A stretch of DNA of 64,000 nucleotides from DASPGQ01 sp035457705 (GTDB taxonomy: Bacteria > Acidobacteriota > Vicinamibacteria > Marinacidobacterales > SMYC01), in contig DATIBD010000103.1 in the NCBI GenBank assembly GCA_035457705.1, positions 186,001 through 250,000 on the forward strand. Direction: 5' to 3'. The first letter of the stretch is position 1. Each line of letters opens with the position of its first letter. The position numbers and the translations under genes were made by a program. This document shows, piece by piece, positions 12,072 through 19,648 of this stretch. Under the pieces are notes generated by a model, which had not been told where the DNA came from, searched no databases, and worked only from the letters and a program-made list of their open reading frames with translations.

Positions 12072-13079
12072 ATGAGAAGAGCACTCGTTTTGGGGGCCGG
12101 AGGATTCATCGGTGGTCATTTGGTCAAGAAGCTCGAGAAGGAGGGCTACTGGGTTCGAGGGGTCGACTTGAAATATCCCGAGTACGGGGCAACTCATGCC
12201 AACGATTTCGTCATCGCCGATTTGAGGGATCCTCAATCCTGTCGTTACGTCGTGGACCAGCCTTTCGATGAGGTCTACCAGCTGGCTGCCGACATGGGTG
12301 GGGCGGGGTTCGTATTCACGGGAGAGAACGACGCCGACATCATGCACAACTCGGCGATGATCAATCTGAACGTTCTCGAAGCCTGCCGGCGAAGGAACGT
12401 GAAGAGAATCTTCTACTCGTCCTCGGCATGCATCTACCCCGAGTACAACCAGCTGGATCCGGAGAATCCCAAGACCGACGAGGCTTCTGCGTACCCCGCC
12501 GAGCCAGACAGCGAGTACGGTTGGGAAAAGCTTTTCAGCGAACGGCTCTATCTCTCCTTCCACAGAAACTATGGTCTCGAAGTCCGGGTGGCCCGATATC
12601 ACAACATCTTCGGCCCCCAGGGAACCTGGACCGGCGGCCGCGAAAAAGCTCCCGCGGCGCTCTGCCGCAAGGTGGCGGAAGCGCCCGATGGCGGAGAAAT
12701 CGAGATTTGGGGAGACGGGACTCAGACCCGCTCCTTTCTGTACGTGGACGAGTGCGTGGAGGGCACGATGCGCCTCCTTCGCTCGGGCTGGACTGGTCCG
12801 GTGAACATCGGCTCCGAAGAGATGGTGAGCATCAACAAGCTCGCCACTCTGATCATGGAGATCGCCGGCAAGAAACTGTCGCTGCGACACGTGCCCGGGC
12901 CACAGGGCGTACGGGGCAGAAACTCCGACAATCGCCTCATCCACGAGAAATTGGGGTGGCAGCCCAATCTTTCGCTCGTCGAGGGGCTCCGGAAGACCTA
13001 TCCCTGGATCGAACGGCAGGTGGAGCAGAATCGTTCCAGCACCCCTTACGCGACCGTCGATGTTTCCGCGGCCAGCTGA
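12072..13079 (+). CDS. GDP-mannose 3,5-epimerase-like NAD-dependent epimerase
   Basis: Extended SDR nucleotide-sugar epimerase, 335 residues. The NAD-binding loop GAGGFIGGH is at residues about 8-16, and the catalytic Tyr/Lys lie in YGWEK. Long segments read like plant GDP-mannose 3,5-epimerase: AADMGGAGFVF, YSSSACIYPEYNQL, ARYHNIFGPQGTWTGGREKAPAA, WGDGTQTRSFLYVDECVEG, NIGSEEMVSIN and PGPQGVRGRNSDNRLI. The characterised enzyme converts GDP-mannose to GDP-L-galactose or GDP-L-gulose, so the polymer may contain one of these L-sugars. The ATG at 12072 was chosen over an in-frame TTG at 12048 because GGGGGAAGG lies just before it. It lies between the GT26 gene and a secreted protein in one direction. 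Confidence 0.85.
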   Translation: MRRALVLGAGGFIGGHLVKKLEKEGYWVRGVDLKYPEYGATHANDFVIADLRDPQSCRYVVDQPFDEVYQLAADMGGAGFVFTGENDADIMHNSAMINLNVLEACRRRNVKRIFYSSSACIYPEYNQLDPENPKTDEASAYPAEPDSEYGWEKLFSERLYLSFHRNYGLEVRVARYHNIFGPQGTWTGGREKAPAALCRKVAEAPDGGEIEIWGDGTQTRSFLYVDECVEGTMRLLRSGWTGPVNIGSEEMVSINKLATLIMEIAGKKLSLRHVPGPQGVRGRNSDNRLIHEKLGWQPNLSLVEGLRKTYPWIERQVEQNRSSTPYATVDVSAAS

Positions 13080-13127
13080 TTCGACTAGAGTCACCATTTA
13101 GCTTCATCAAGAAGGAGTCACGAAATC

Positions 13128-14057
13128 ATGAAATGGAATCGCAATTGGGCCGTCCTGCTCGCGCTTGGATCTTTCGCCTTGTTCATTGGTTGCGCCCAGG
13201 CACAGGAAGATAGCGCCCCAGCAGAAGCCGACGAGGAGGCGACCGAGACGGAGACCACCGAGGCGACCGAAGGGAACTTCGAGGTACTCGATCCCGAGAA
13301 CTTCAGCGACTCGACTCGAATCGACAACCCCTGGATGCCGATGAAGCCAGGGACACGTTACGTGTACGAGGGAACGACCATCGAGGATGACGGTTCCGCC
13401 GTGCCTCACCGCGTAGTGATCAACGTGACGGATTTCACCAAGGTTATCGGCGGGGTGCGCTCCGTCGTGACCTGGGATCTCGACTACAGCGACGACAACT
13501 TGGTCGAAGCGGAGCTCGCCTTCTTCGCGCAGGACGACGACGGCACCGTCTGGCGAATGGGTGAGTATCCCGAAGAGTACGAGGACGGCGAGTTCGTCGC
13601 CGCGCCGACGTGGATCCATGGTTTCGAGGAGGCGCGGGCCGGAATCATGATGCAGGCGAACCCACAGCTGGGTACGCCCAGTTACGCTCAAGGGTGGGGA
13701 CCCGCGGTCGACTGGACGGACCGGGGACGCGTCGATCAGATGGGCCAGCAAGCCACGGTGCCCGCGGGAAGCTACGAAGACGTCCTGGTGATCGCCGAGA
13801 GCAGTGCGGCGGAGCCCGATGCCCAACAACTGAAATACTACGCTCGGGGCGTGGGGAACGTTTATGTCGGCTGGAGAGGCGAGGGAGAAAAGACCAAAGA
13901 GACCCTGGAGCTGACACGGTTCGAAGAGCTCGACGCCGAGGCGATGGCCGAAGTCCGTGCGGAGTCACTGAAGCTCGAGAAGCATGCCTACGAGGTCAGC
14001 AAGAACGTCTACGCACACACGCCACCGCTCGAGCCCGCGTCGGGTGGGGAACAATAG
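13128..14057 (+). CDS. Secreted protein or lipoprotein of unknown function
   Basis: A 309-residue exported protein. The basic/hydrophobic N-terminus ends in LFIGC near residue 22, a possible but imperfect lipobox, followed by a low-complexity acidic linker rich in Glu, Ala and Thr (about 25-48). The folded part (NPWMPMKPGTRYVYEG onward) resembles a family of bacterial hypothetical proteins sharing an NPW-x-P-x-x-PGT-x-x-x-YEG segment. I know of no assigned function for it. The start is well supported: AAGGAG lies 11 bases upstream. It may belong to the exopolysaccharide locus, since it is co-directional with the epimerase 48 bases away, but nothing ties it to glycan chemistry. The following glycosyltransferase converges and ends two bases after it. 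Confidence 0.8.
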   Translation: MKWNRNWAVLLALGSFALFIGCAQAQEDSAPAEADEEATETETTEATEGNFEVLDPENFSDSTRIDNPWMPMKPGTRYVYEGTTIEDDGSAVPHRVVINVTDFTKVIGGVRSVVTWDLDYSDDNLVEAELAFFAQDDDGTVWRMGEYPEEYEDGEFVAAPTWIHGFEEARAGIMMQANPQLGTPSYAQGWGPAVDWTDRGRVDQMGQQATVPAGSYEDVLVIAESSAAEPDAQQLKYYARGVGNVYVGWRGEGEKTKETLELTRFEELDAEAMAEVRAESLKLEKHAYEVSKNVYAHTPPLEPASGGEQ

Positions 14058-14059
14058 TC

Positions 14060-15202
14060 TCAGGTTAAGACGGATCGGAAGACACGCTCGTAGCGGTCGA
14101 CGACGTTCTCGAGCAAGAAGTTCTCTTCGTAGAAAGCCTTTATCCGGGCACGATCGAAGACGATTCTGCCTTCGAGGACGTCTTTCGCCTTGCGGATCAA
14201 TTCGTCCAGGCTCCGTACGACGAGCCCGAGTTGATGCCGCTCCAGCAGCCCGTCCGGGTTCACGAAGGAGATGACGGGCATTCCCCGCGACCATGCCTGG
14301 AGAAAAGTGTTCGGGAACCCTTCGTGCTCCGAGGTGTTGACGAAGATCCGGGCTTTGTCGAATTCTTTCTCGACGTCCTCGAAGGCAAGAAATCCTTTGA
14401 AGCGGAGATTGGAGATGGGGCGGGCCTGCTCCTCGACCTCATTGTAAAAGGCGCTCTCGGTGGCGCTGGATCGAGACGGCCCACCGATCATGACGAACGA
14501 GGCCTCGGGCATTCCTTTGGCGAGCTCGAGGAGCCATTGGGGCCTTTTGCGTCTCAGGATCTTTGCGACCCACAGCACATCGTAACCCGACAGCGAAGGC
14601 GTTTCCACCCGGCGAAACCCGTTATAAATGATGGGAGCGTTTCGACCGAAGTTCTCCCTCAACGACCGTTGTTGTGAGCGATTCTGCACGGTCACCGCGT
14701 CACACCGCCGCAAACCCCAGAAATACAACAACCTGTCTCTGAGGTATTGGATCTTCACGTTCTTCGGGTCGAAATCGGGATCATCGGCCCCCGAAAACAG
14801 CACCTTCTTGCCCGCTCGCCGCGCAAAATACACCACCGGAGCGAGACGAAACGTGGCGCCCCGAACGAAGTACAAATCCGCATCCGACCGAACAAGGGCC
14901 CGCCACAAACGCGTCAGCCTGGGGTGGAGGAACCGGAGGACGGGAATACCCTCATCGGGGGCGTATGTCGTGAAGATCTCGAACGGCCCCAAACTTTCGA
15001 TCTCTTCGCGGCCGTGTCGCATCGTGATGTAGGACACCGAGTAGCCTCTTTTCGCGAGCTCCTCCCCGATGAGAGCCTGCTGAAGCTCGGCACCGCCCAT
15101 GAATCGGTGGTCGGTGTCCCCCTTGAGAACGGAGTAGATGTTCGGCGAAACGAAGCAGATACGCGGGCCCCGTCGACCCCGCGGTGGGTCGGCGGTGTTC
15201 AT
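14060..15202 (-). CDS. GT4-family glycosyltransferase
   Basis: A 380-residue GT-B glycosyltransferase of family GT4, presumably adding a sugar from a nucleotide donor to the lipid-linked repeat unit on the cytoplasmic face. The acceptor-side N-terminus contains MGGAELQQALIGEELAKRGYSV, with the gly-rich loop typical of the fold. The donor site shows LWVAKILRRKRPQWLLELA, VMIGGPS and NTSEHEGFPNTFLQAWSRGMPVISF, which carries the retaining GT4 acidic pair. It is the last gene of a five-gene minus-strand run starting at 20929, 26 bases after the pyruvate kinase-sulfurylase fusion gene. Sugar specificity cannot be read from the sequence. Confidence 0.88.
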   Translation of the reverse strand: MNTADPPRGRRGPRICFVSPNIYSVLKGDTDHRFMGGAELQQALIGEELAKRGYSVSYITMRHGREEIESLGPFEIFTTYAPDEGIPVLRFLHPRLTRLWRALVRSDADLYFVRGATFRLAPVVYFARRAGKKVLFSGADDPDFDPKNVKIQYLRDRLLYFWGLRRCDAVTVQNRSQQRSLRENFGRNAPIIYNGFRRVETPSLSGYDVLWVAKILRRKRPQWLLELAKGMPEASFVMIGGPSRSSATESAFYNEVEEQARPISNLRFKGFLAFEDVEKEFDKARIFVNTSEHEGFPNTFLQAWSRGMPVISFVNPDGLLERHQLGLVVRSLDELIRKAKDVLEGRIVFDRARIKAFYEENFLLENVVDRYERVFRSVLT

Positions 15203-15228
15203 GGCAGCTCGAACCGACCCCGGAGTCT

Positions 15229-17421
15229 CTATCGAGCGGGCTCGCCGTGGAACAGGGGTCGGCCTGCCGCCACCTCGGCCCGCAAGACCTCCTGAATGAG
15301 ATCACTGAGGAACCACGGGGGGAGCTCGCCGGAGCGTCGGAGCGCCTGCTTCATGGCAGCACTCCTGACGGGGGCTGCGCCGGTCGAGTCGAGCTCCACG
15401 TACTTCTCTTCCCCTTGCTCATATCCTATCTCGTCGAAGAAGATGGGTGTAACGCCGAGACCGCTAAGATTCTCGAACAACGCCTTGACGGCCTCGAGTG
15501 GTGTGCGGTCGTCGCGGGAGCCACACTCGGGTCCCACCACGACGTGGCTGCACCCATAGTTCTTCAAACAAAGCGCTCGAGCCACGACGTCCCGGGGATT
15601 GGGGAAACGAGGCTGCGCGGGGAAACTGCCGAAGACGATTCGCTCCGAAGGATAGCGGCCAAAGTCGAACATCGCCTGAAAGACGCTGTGAACGACCTCG
15701 GGAAGGAACTCCCCCGGGCTCGCGGGCTCTATGGCGGCACCGATAAAAAGGCCGTCCGCATCTGATTTCTCCAGGGCGCTACTTTGAACGAGCTCGTGTA
15801 CCCGATGGGGAATGTTCCGCGTTTGAAAGCCAACGACGCGGTTCCAGCCCTTCTTGACGAATACCGACCGAGTTTGCGCGGGCGTCAGGGTATAGCGCTG
15901 GTACGGAGAGGAAAACCGCTTGACGAGAGTCACGTCCCCGGCGAGAAACGTCCCGTCTACCGAGCGAAGCCTCTGGACGCGCGGGTGCTCCGCAGTCGGC
16001 GTGCCGAACCAACAGCGAGCGAGCTCGTCGACGTCCACCGAGAACACCTCGCGAGCATCGACGATGGCGATGACGCGACCCTCGAGGTTCGCCACCGCCA
16101 CTCGGGTGCCGGGGCCGATTTTTTGAGCGGTCTCGCGGCCGATGGGCAAAAGCACCGGCATCGTCCATATCGTCCCATCGGGCAGTCGGTTGGACTCGAG
16201 CGTGGATTCCAGAGCCTCGCGATCCATGAAGCCGGTGAGCGGCGAGTAAGCACCGACACCGATCTGCTCGCAGTCGACGAGCACCGAGTCGTCCACCAGG
16301 ATCGTCTCCATCTCTTGGGTATCGTCCGAAGCGCCCGGACTCGCGAGGCGCTGTACCAAACGTCCTCCGTGAGGCTCGACGAGCAGAGAAATGGACGGAA
16401 GAGGGTCCAAAGTGAAGGGTCGCCGAAGGCTGGTCTTGTATTGGTGAACGATCTTCAGCAGCATTCCAGCGCAACCGATGGGGAACTTCCCCGTGGCCGT
16501 CTCCCCCGCGAGAACCAGGCCGTCGGCGCCGTCCACTAGAGTATTGAACACGTCGTTCACCTCGGCCCGAGTGGGCGCCGGAAGCGTGGTCATCGACTCC
16601 ATCAGGTTGGTGGCCACATAGACCTTTCGACCCGCGTCGTGAGCCCTGCGGATGATGCTCTTCTGAGCGGCGGGTATCTGTTCAATCGGAACTTCTCGGG
16701 ACAGATCGCCGCGGTCGATAAGGATCGCGTCCGAGGCTCGGGCAATCGCCTCCAGATTGCGCAGTCCGGCACGACATTCGATCTTGGAGATCACCCACGC
16801 CTCTGGTCCCGCGGCGCGGCGAATGACGTCGATGTCCGACTCACGGTTGGCAAAGGACAGAGCCACATGTCTGATCCCGTGCTCGCGCCCGATGGCGAGA
16901 ATCTTGTGGTCCTTCTCGGTCAGTGGAGGCATGGTGATATCACGCTCCAGCGTCACCGCCTTGTTCTGAGAGATCGCCCCTCCTCGGAGAACGCGCATGG
17001 CCACCGCTCCGGGCTCGATCTCGATCACCTGGACGAGAACATCGGCATCGATGTGAATGAAGTCACCGACGACGAACTCCGCAGTAATGCCCGGTGGGTA
17101 GAGGTTGAGCTCACGGCTATTTCCGGGCACCCGGCGCTCACGAGCGCGAATGATGCTGTTCTCTTGGACACGAATCGTCCGCTCCACGAGGTCGCCGGTT
17201 CGAATTTGTGCGCCTTCGGTATCGAGGGAAAGGGGCACGGACGTAGTCCGCTGAACGAACCGAATGATCCTTGCGGCGTCTTCGACCTTCGTGTGAGACA
17301 GGTTCAGCCGGAAGAGGCTCACGCCGAGCTCGTCGAGACGCTTGATGACTCGCTTGTTGAGCGACGATGGCCCCAGGGTGCAGAGGAGTTCTATGTTGGC
17401 TTCCGTGTGTTTTTCACTCAT
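15229..17421 (-). CDS. Pyruvate kinase-ATP sulfurylase fusion protein
   Basis: A 730-residue two-domain protein. Residues about 8-330 are pyruvate kinase without the C-terminal regulatory domain: CTLGPSS, RLNLSH (Arg38, Asn40, Ser42), SLDTEGAQIRTG (Asp67), a full B domain, SKIE (Lys213, Glu215), RGDL (Asp239) and VATNLMESM (Thr271), so the catalytic set is largely kept. Residues about 370-725 are a MET3-type sulfate adenylyltransferase. A PUA-like part (GAYSPLTGFMD, RLPDGTIW) precedes FQTRNIPHRVHE, which keeps QTRN (533-536) and HxxH (539-542). The later sulfate-site motif usually written GRDHAG is changed to GPECGS. The expected product is APS from ATP and sulfate. The kinase half could regenerate ATP from PEP. 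It sits between a sulfotransferase and a GT4 gene, pointing to sulfate supply for a polysaccharide. Confidence 0.85.
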   Translation of the reverse strand: MSEKHTEANIELLCTLGPSSLNKRVIKRLDELGVSLFRLNLSHTKVEDAARIIRFVQRTTSVPLSLDTEGAQIRTGDLVERTIRVQENSIIRARERRVPGNSRELNLYPPGITAEFVVGDFIHIDADVLVQVIEIEPGAVAMRVLRGGAISQNKAVTLERDITMPPLTEKDHKILAIGREHGIRHVALSFANRESDIDVIRRAAGPEAWVISKIECRAGLRNLEAIARASDAILIDRGDLSREVPIEQIPAAQKSIIRRAHDAGRKVYVATNLMESMTTLPAPTRAEVNDVFNTLVDGADGLVLAGETATGKFPIGCAGMLLKIVHQYKTSLRRPFTLDPLPSISLLVEPHGGRLVQRLASPGASDDTQEMETILVDDSVLVDCEQIGVGAYSPLTGFMDREALESTLESNRLPDGTIWTMPVLLPIGRETAQKIGPGTRVAVANLEGRVIAIVDAREVFSVDVDELARCWFGTPTAEHPRVQRLRSVDGTFLAGDVTLVKRFSSPYQRYTLTPAQTRSVFVKKGWNRVVGFQTRNIPHRVHELVQSSALEKSDADGLFIGAAIEPASPGEFLPEVVHSVFQAMFDFGRYPSERIVFGSFPAQPRFPNPRDVVARALCLKNYGCSHVVVGPECGSRDDRTPLEAVKALFENLSGLGVTPIFFDEIGYEQGEEKYVELDSTGAAPVRSAAMKQALRRSGELPPWFLSDLIQEVLRAEVAAGRPLFHGEPAR

Positions 17422-17499
17422 GAGCTGTCCTACCTATGGCTGTGTCGGATTCATCTGTTCCGGCCCGGTCTTCCCCTCGCCTCCGTGAATCGCCATCCG

Positions 17500-18375
17500 T
17501 CAACTCTGTCCTCGGGCGGGCAATCCATTGAGCACTCTCACGATTCCTGTTGCCGGCCGGTAATAGACGTGCCGCACCAGGTAATCCACGCAAGGGAGCA
17601 TGAGCGGCGGGCTCGACTTCGCCCGCCGTTCCTCGAGGAGCCTCACGTCGTCGTCGAACCGGGGAAACCTGGCCTTCTCTCTCGCGAACAGCTCGAAACG
17701 GACGAAGTTGTAGAGCTCCGTGTCGAGCCTCTGCGTCTCGAGAATTCGATCTCGGTGTCGGGCGAGAATTCTCTGTTTGGCTTGCTCGTTTGAAGAGACA
17801 TTGACAATCCGATAGGAGGGCGCGACAAAACGCGGCGCCAGCTTCTTGGAGAGAAGGACGAGGAACTCGTCGAACTGATCCGATACCCCCACCGCCAGAT
17901 ACCTTTCTGCGAGAATCTGCTTGGCGGCGGACAAATCCTCCGCACCGGCAATGAACCTCGTCTGACGATTGGCTCGGTCCTTCTTCAAGAAATGCTCGAA
18001 GGGTAGATATCCCCGCTTCGCCAGGTGTTGGAGGTACTGCGAAACGTATCTCTCAGCGGGATCCCGCAGGAGCGTTATGTAACGGATTCCGGGAAAGGCC
18101 GCGTCCAAATCATCATTCGGCCTCACCGCGTGCCCAACGATACACTCGACGAGCGGATTGATTCTCCAGATCTTGATCATGTCCTCTGGTCCGAAGACCC
18201 CGCCGGAATCTCTCGATAGAGGTCGGACGTCACAGCAGCGCAGGAAATAGTTGTAGCGAAGCACGTGAATCAGGCTGTTCCCGCCGGTACGAGTAATGTG
18301 CGTGAAGGCGACGAGCGAACGATCGCACAGCTCGCTCGGATAGCGGGTTCCCCATGTTCGGTTCGTCTCGACCAT
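17500..18375 (-). CDS. Sulfotransferase (Sulfotransfer_2-like), first paralogue
   Basis: A 291-residue PAPS-dependent sulfotransferase. The 5'-phosphosulfate loop is FTHITRTGGNSLIHVLR (about 24-40), the HI-x-K/R-TGG-T/N-S form of carbohydrate sulfotransferases. The 3'-phosphate loop is LLRDPAERYVSQY (about 102-114). It should transfer sulfate to a hydroxyl of a carbohydrate. It is paralogous to the protein at 28727-29569: both share the loop spacing and end in DY...Y-x-P-x-TGI/V-x-R...G-x-PARG. It follows the GT4 gene by three bases and precedes the sulfurylase fusion by 78 bases, in one apparent operon. The glycan acceptor is unknown. Confidence 0.85.
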   Translation of the reverse strand: MVETNRTWGTRYPSELCDRSLVAFTHITRTGGNSLIHVLRYNYFLRCCDVRPLSRDSGGVFGPEDMIKIWRINPLVECIVGHAVRPNDDLDAAFPGIRYITLLRDPAERYVSQYLQHLAKRGYLPFEHFLKKDRANRQTRFIAGAEDLSAAKQILAERYLAVGVSDQFDEFLVLLSKKLAPRFVAPSYRIVNVSSNEQAKQRILARHRDRILETQRLDTELYNFVRFELFAREKARFPRFDDDVRLLEERRAKSSPPLMLPCVDYLVRHVYYRPATGIVRVLNGLPARGQS

Positions 18376-18378
18376 TAT

Positions 18379-19596
18379 TTACCTCGCGGCCGTCGAAGCG
18401 GCGCGTCGCTCATCGGGAAGCGACCACCTGAGTCCTAGAGCGAGCCGATAGGTCTCCTTGAAACGCTCTGCCGTATCGACCACGTCGAAGTGGCTCTCGA
18501 CTCGCCGCCGCGCGTTTGCCCCCAGGGTCTCGCCGAGCCGTGGGGAGCACCTGAGCTTGGCAACGGCATCGACGATCGAGGGGGCATCAATCCGTCTCAG
18601 GAGCAACCCTTCTTCGCCGTCTCGAATCAAGTCGGGAATCCCGCCGACCGCCGACGCGACGATGGGGAGTCCTGCCGCCATGGCTTCCAGGATGGCGATC
18701 GGCATGCCCTCGCCGTGCGACGGAAGAACGAAGATGCTGTTCGGACGAAAGAATGCGTATTTGGCCGTGCCCGAGACCCAGTCTTCGCGCAGGCAGGCAT
18801 CGCGGAGCTCGGCGGGCACATGGAGTCGAACGATGTCGCCGGGTACGGCGAGCAGGCGGAATCGGAGGCCGGGGAAGCGGGAGACCAAGGCGGGGACGGC
18901 TTGAAGCAGCTCCGGCAAACCCTTCCGCACCGTCTCGCTGCCTCCGAGGAACAGGACCTCGGGGCTGCCCTCACCACTGGCGTCTTTCCGGCGCGCGGCA
19001 GCGACCTCGCTCTGAATCCGTCGCACGTCGACGCCGTTCGGCACGTAAACGACCAGGGCGCTGGCACGCGAGAGTGAATCGAGAAACTTCAGATCTTCGT
19101 GACAGATGACGACGAAGACCCGGCTGCGACGCACGACCCAGAGCATGAGTCTTCGCGAAAGTGAGCTGCTCTTTTCGTAAATCGCGCGGAAAGAAAAATG
19201 GAACTGCAGAACGCAAGGTACCCCCGCAAGCCGGCCTTCCAGAAGGTAGACCGCGGACTCCCAGAAGCTCCAATAGGGCGAGGTATGAAGATGAATCAGC
19301 GAAGGTCGGCTCTTCCATAACAACCAGGGGAAGGTGAGAACGTGTTTCAGCGTGACAACGATGGCACGCAGCATACGGCCGATCCCGGCGTTCCAGAGCG
19401 CCCGGTAGCCAGTATTGTTGGTCACATTGGGCTTGTGAGGTCGGCCCGTGTTGAACGGTATCAGCTCGAAGTCTTCGGCGAGGCTCGAGGACATCATTTC
19501 GAGTAAGAAAGACGTGATGCCACCCACGCTCGGCGGAAGGATGCCGGCGACGACGACTCTTGGACGCACGCTGGGTGCTTCGGAATGCACGGCCAA
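18379..19596 (-). CDS. GT4-family glycosyltransferase
   Basis: A 405-residue GT-B retaining glycosyltransferase of family GT4. The N-terminal domain has VVVAGILPPSVGGITSFLLEMMSSSL and LIHLHTSPYWSFWESAVYL. The donor domain has VLFLGGSETVRKGLPELL and FVLPSHGEGMPIAILEAMAAGLPIVAS, with the E-x7-E pattern, then GGIPDLIRDGEEGLLL. It presumably extends the repeat unit of the exopolysaccharide. It is the second gene in the minus-strand run, 52 bases after the sugar-phosphate transferase and 3 bases before the sulfotransferase, so co-transcription is very likely. Confidence 0.9.
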   Translation of the reverse strand: MAVHSEAPSVRPRVVVAGILPPSVGGITSFLLEMMSSSLAEDFELIPFNTGRPHKPNVTNNTGYRALWNAGIGRMLRAIVVTLKHVLTFPWLLWKSRPSLIHLHTSPYWSFWESAVYLLEGRLAGVPCVLQFHFSFRAIYEKSSSLSRRLMLWVVRRSRVFVVICHEDLKFLDSLSRASALVVYVPNGVDVRRIQSEVAAARRKDASGEGSPEVLFLGGSETVRKGLPELLQAVPALVSRFPGLRFRLLAVPGDIVRLHVPAELRDACLREDWVSGTAKYAFFRPNSIFVLPSHGEGMPIAILEAMAAGLPIVASAVGGIPDLIRDGEEGLLLRRIDAPSIVDAVAKLRCSPRLGETLGANARRRVESHFDVVDTAERFKETYRLALGLRWSLPDERRAASTAAR

Positions 19597-19648
19597 CCTC
19601 GTTCCTATGTTTCCGATAGGATCGCCGAAGCCGGAATCGAGTCCAAAA

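Noticed and set aside
12033..13097. 354-residue minus-strand frame opposite the epimerase
   Set aside because: Exact antisense to a well-conserved gene, with no ribosome binding site or recognisable domain.
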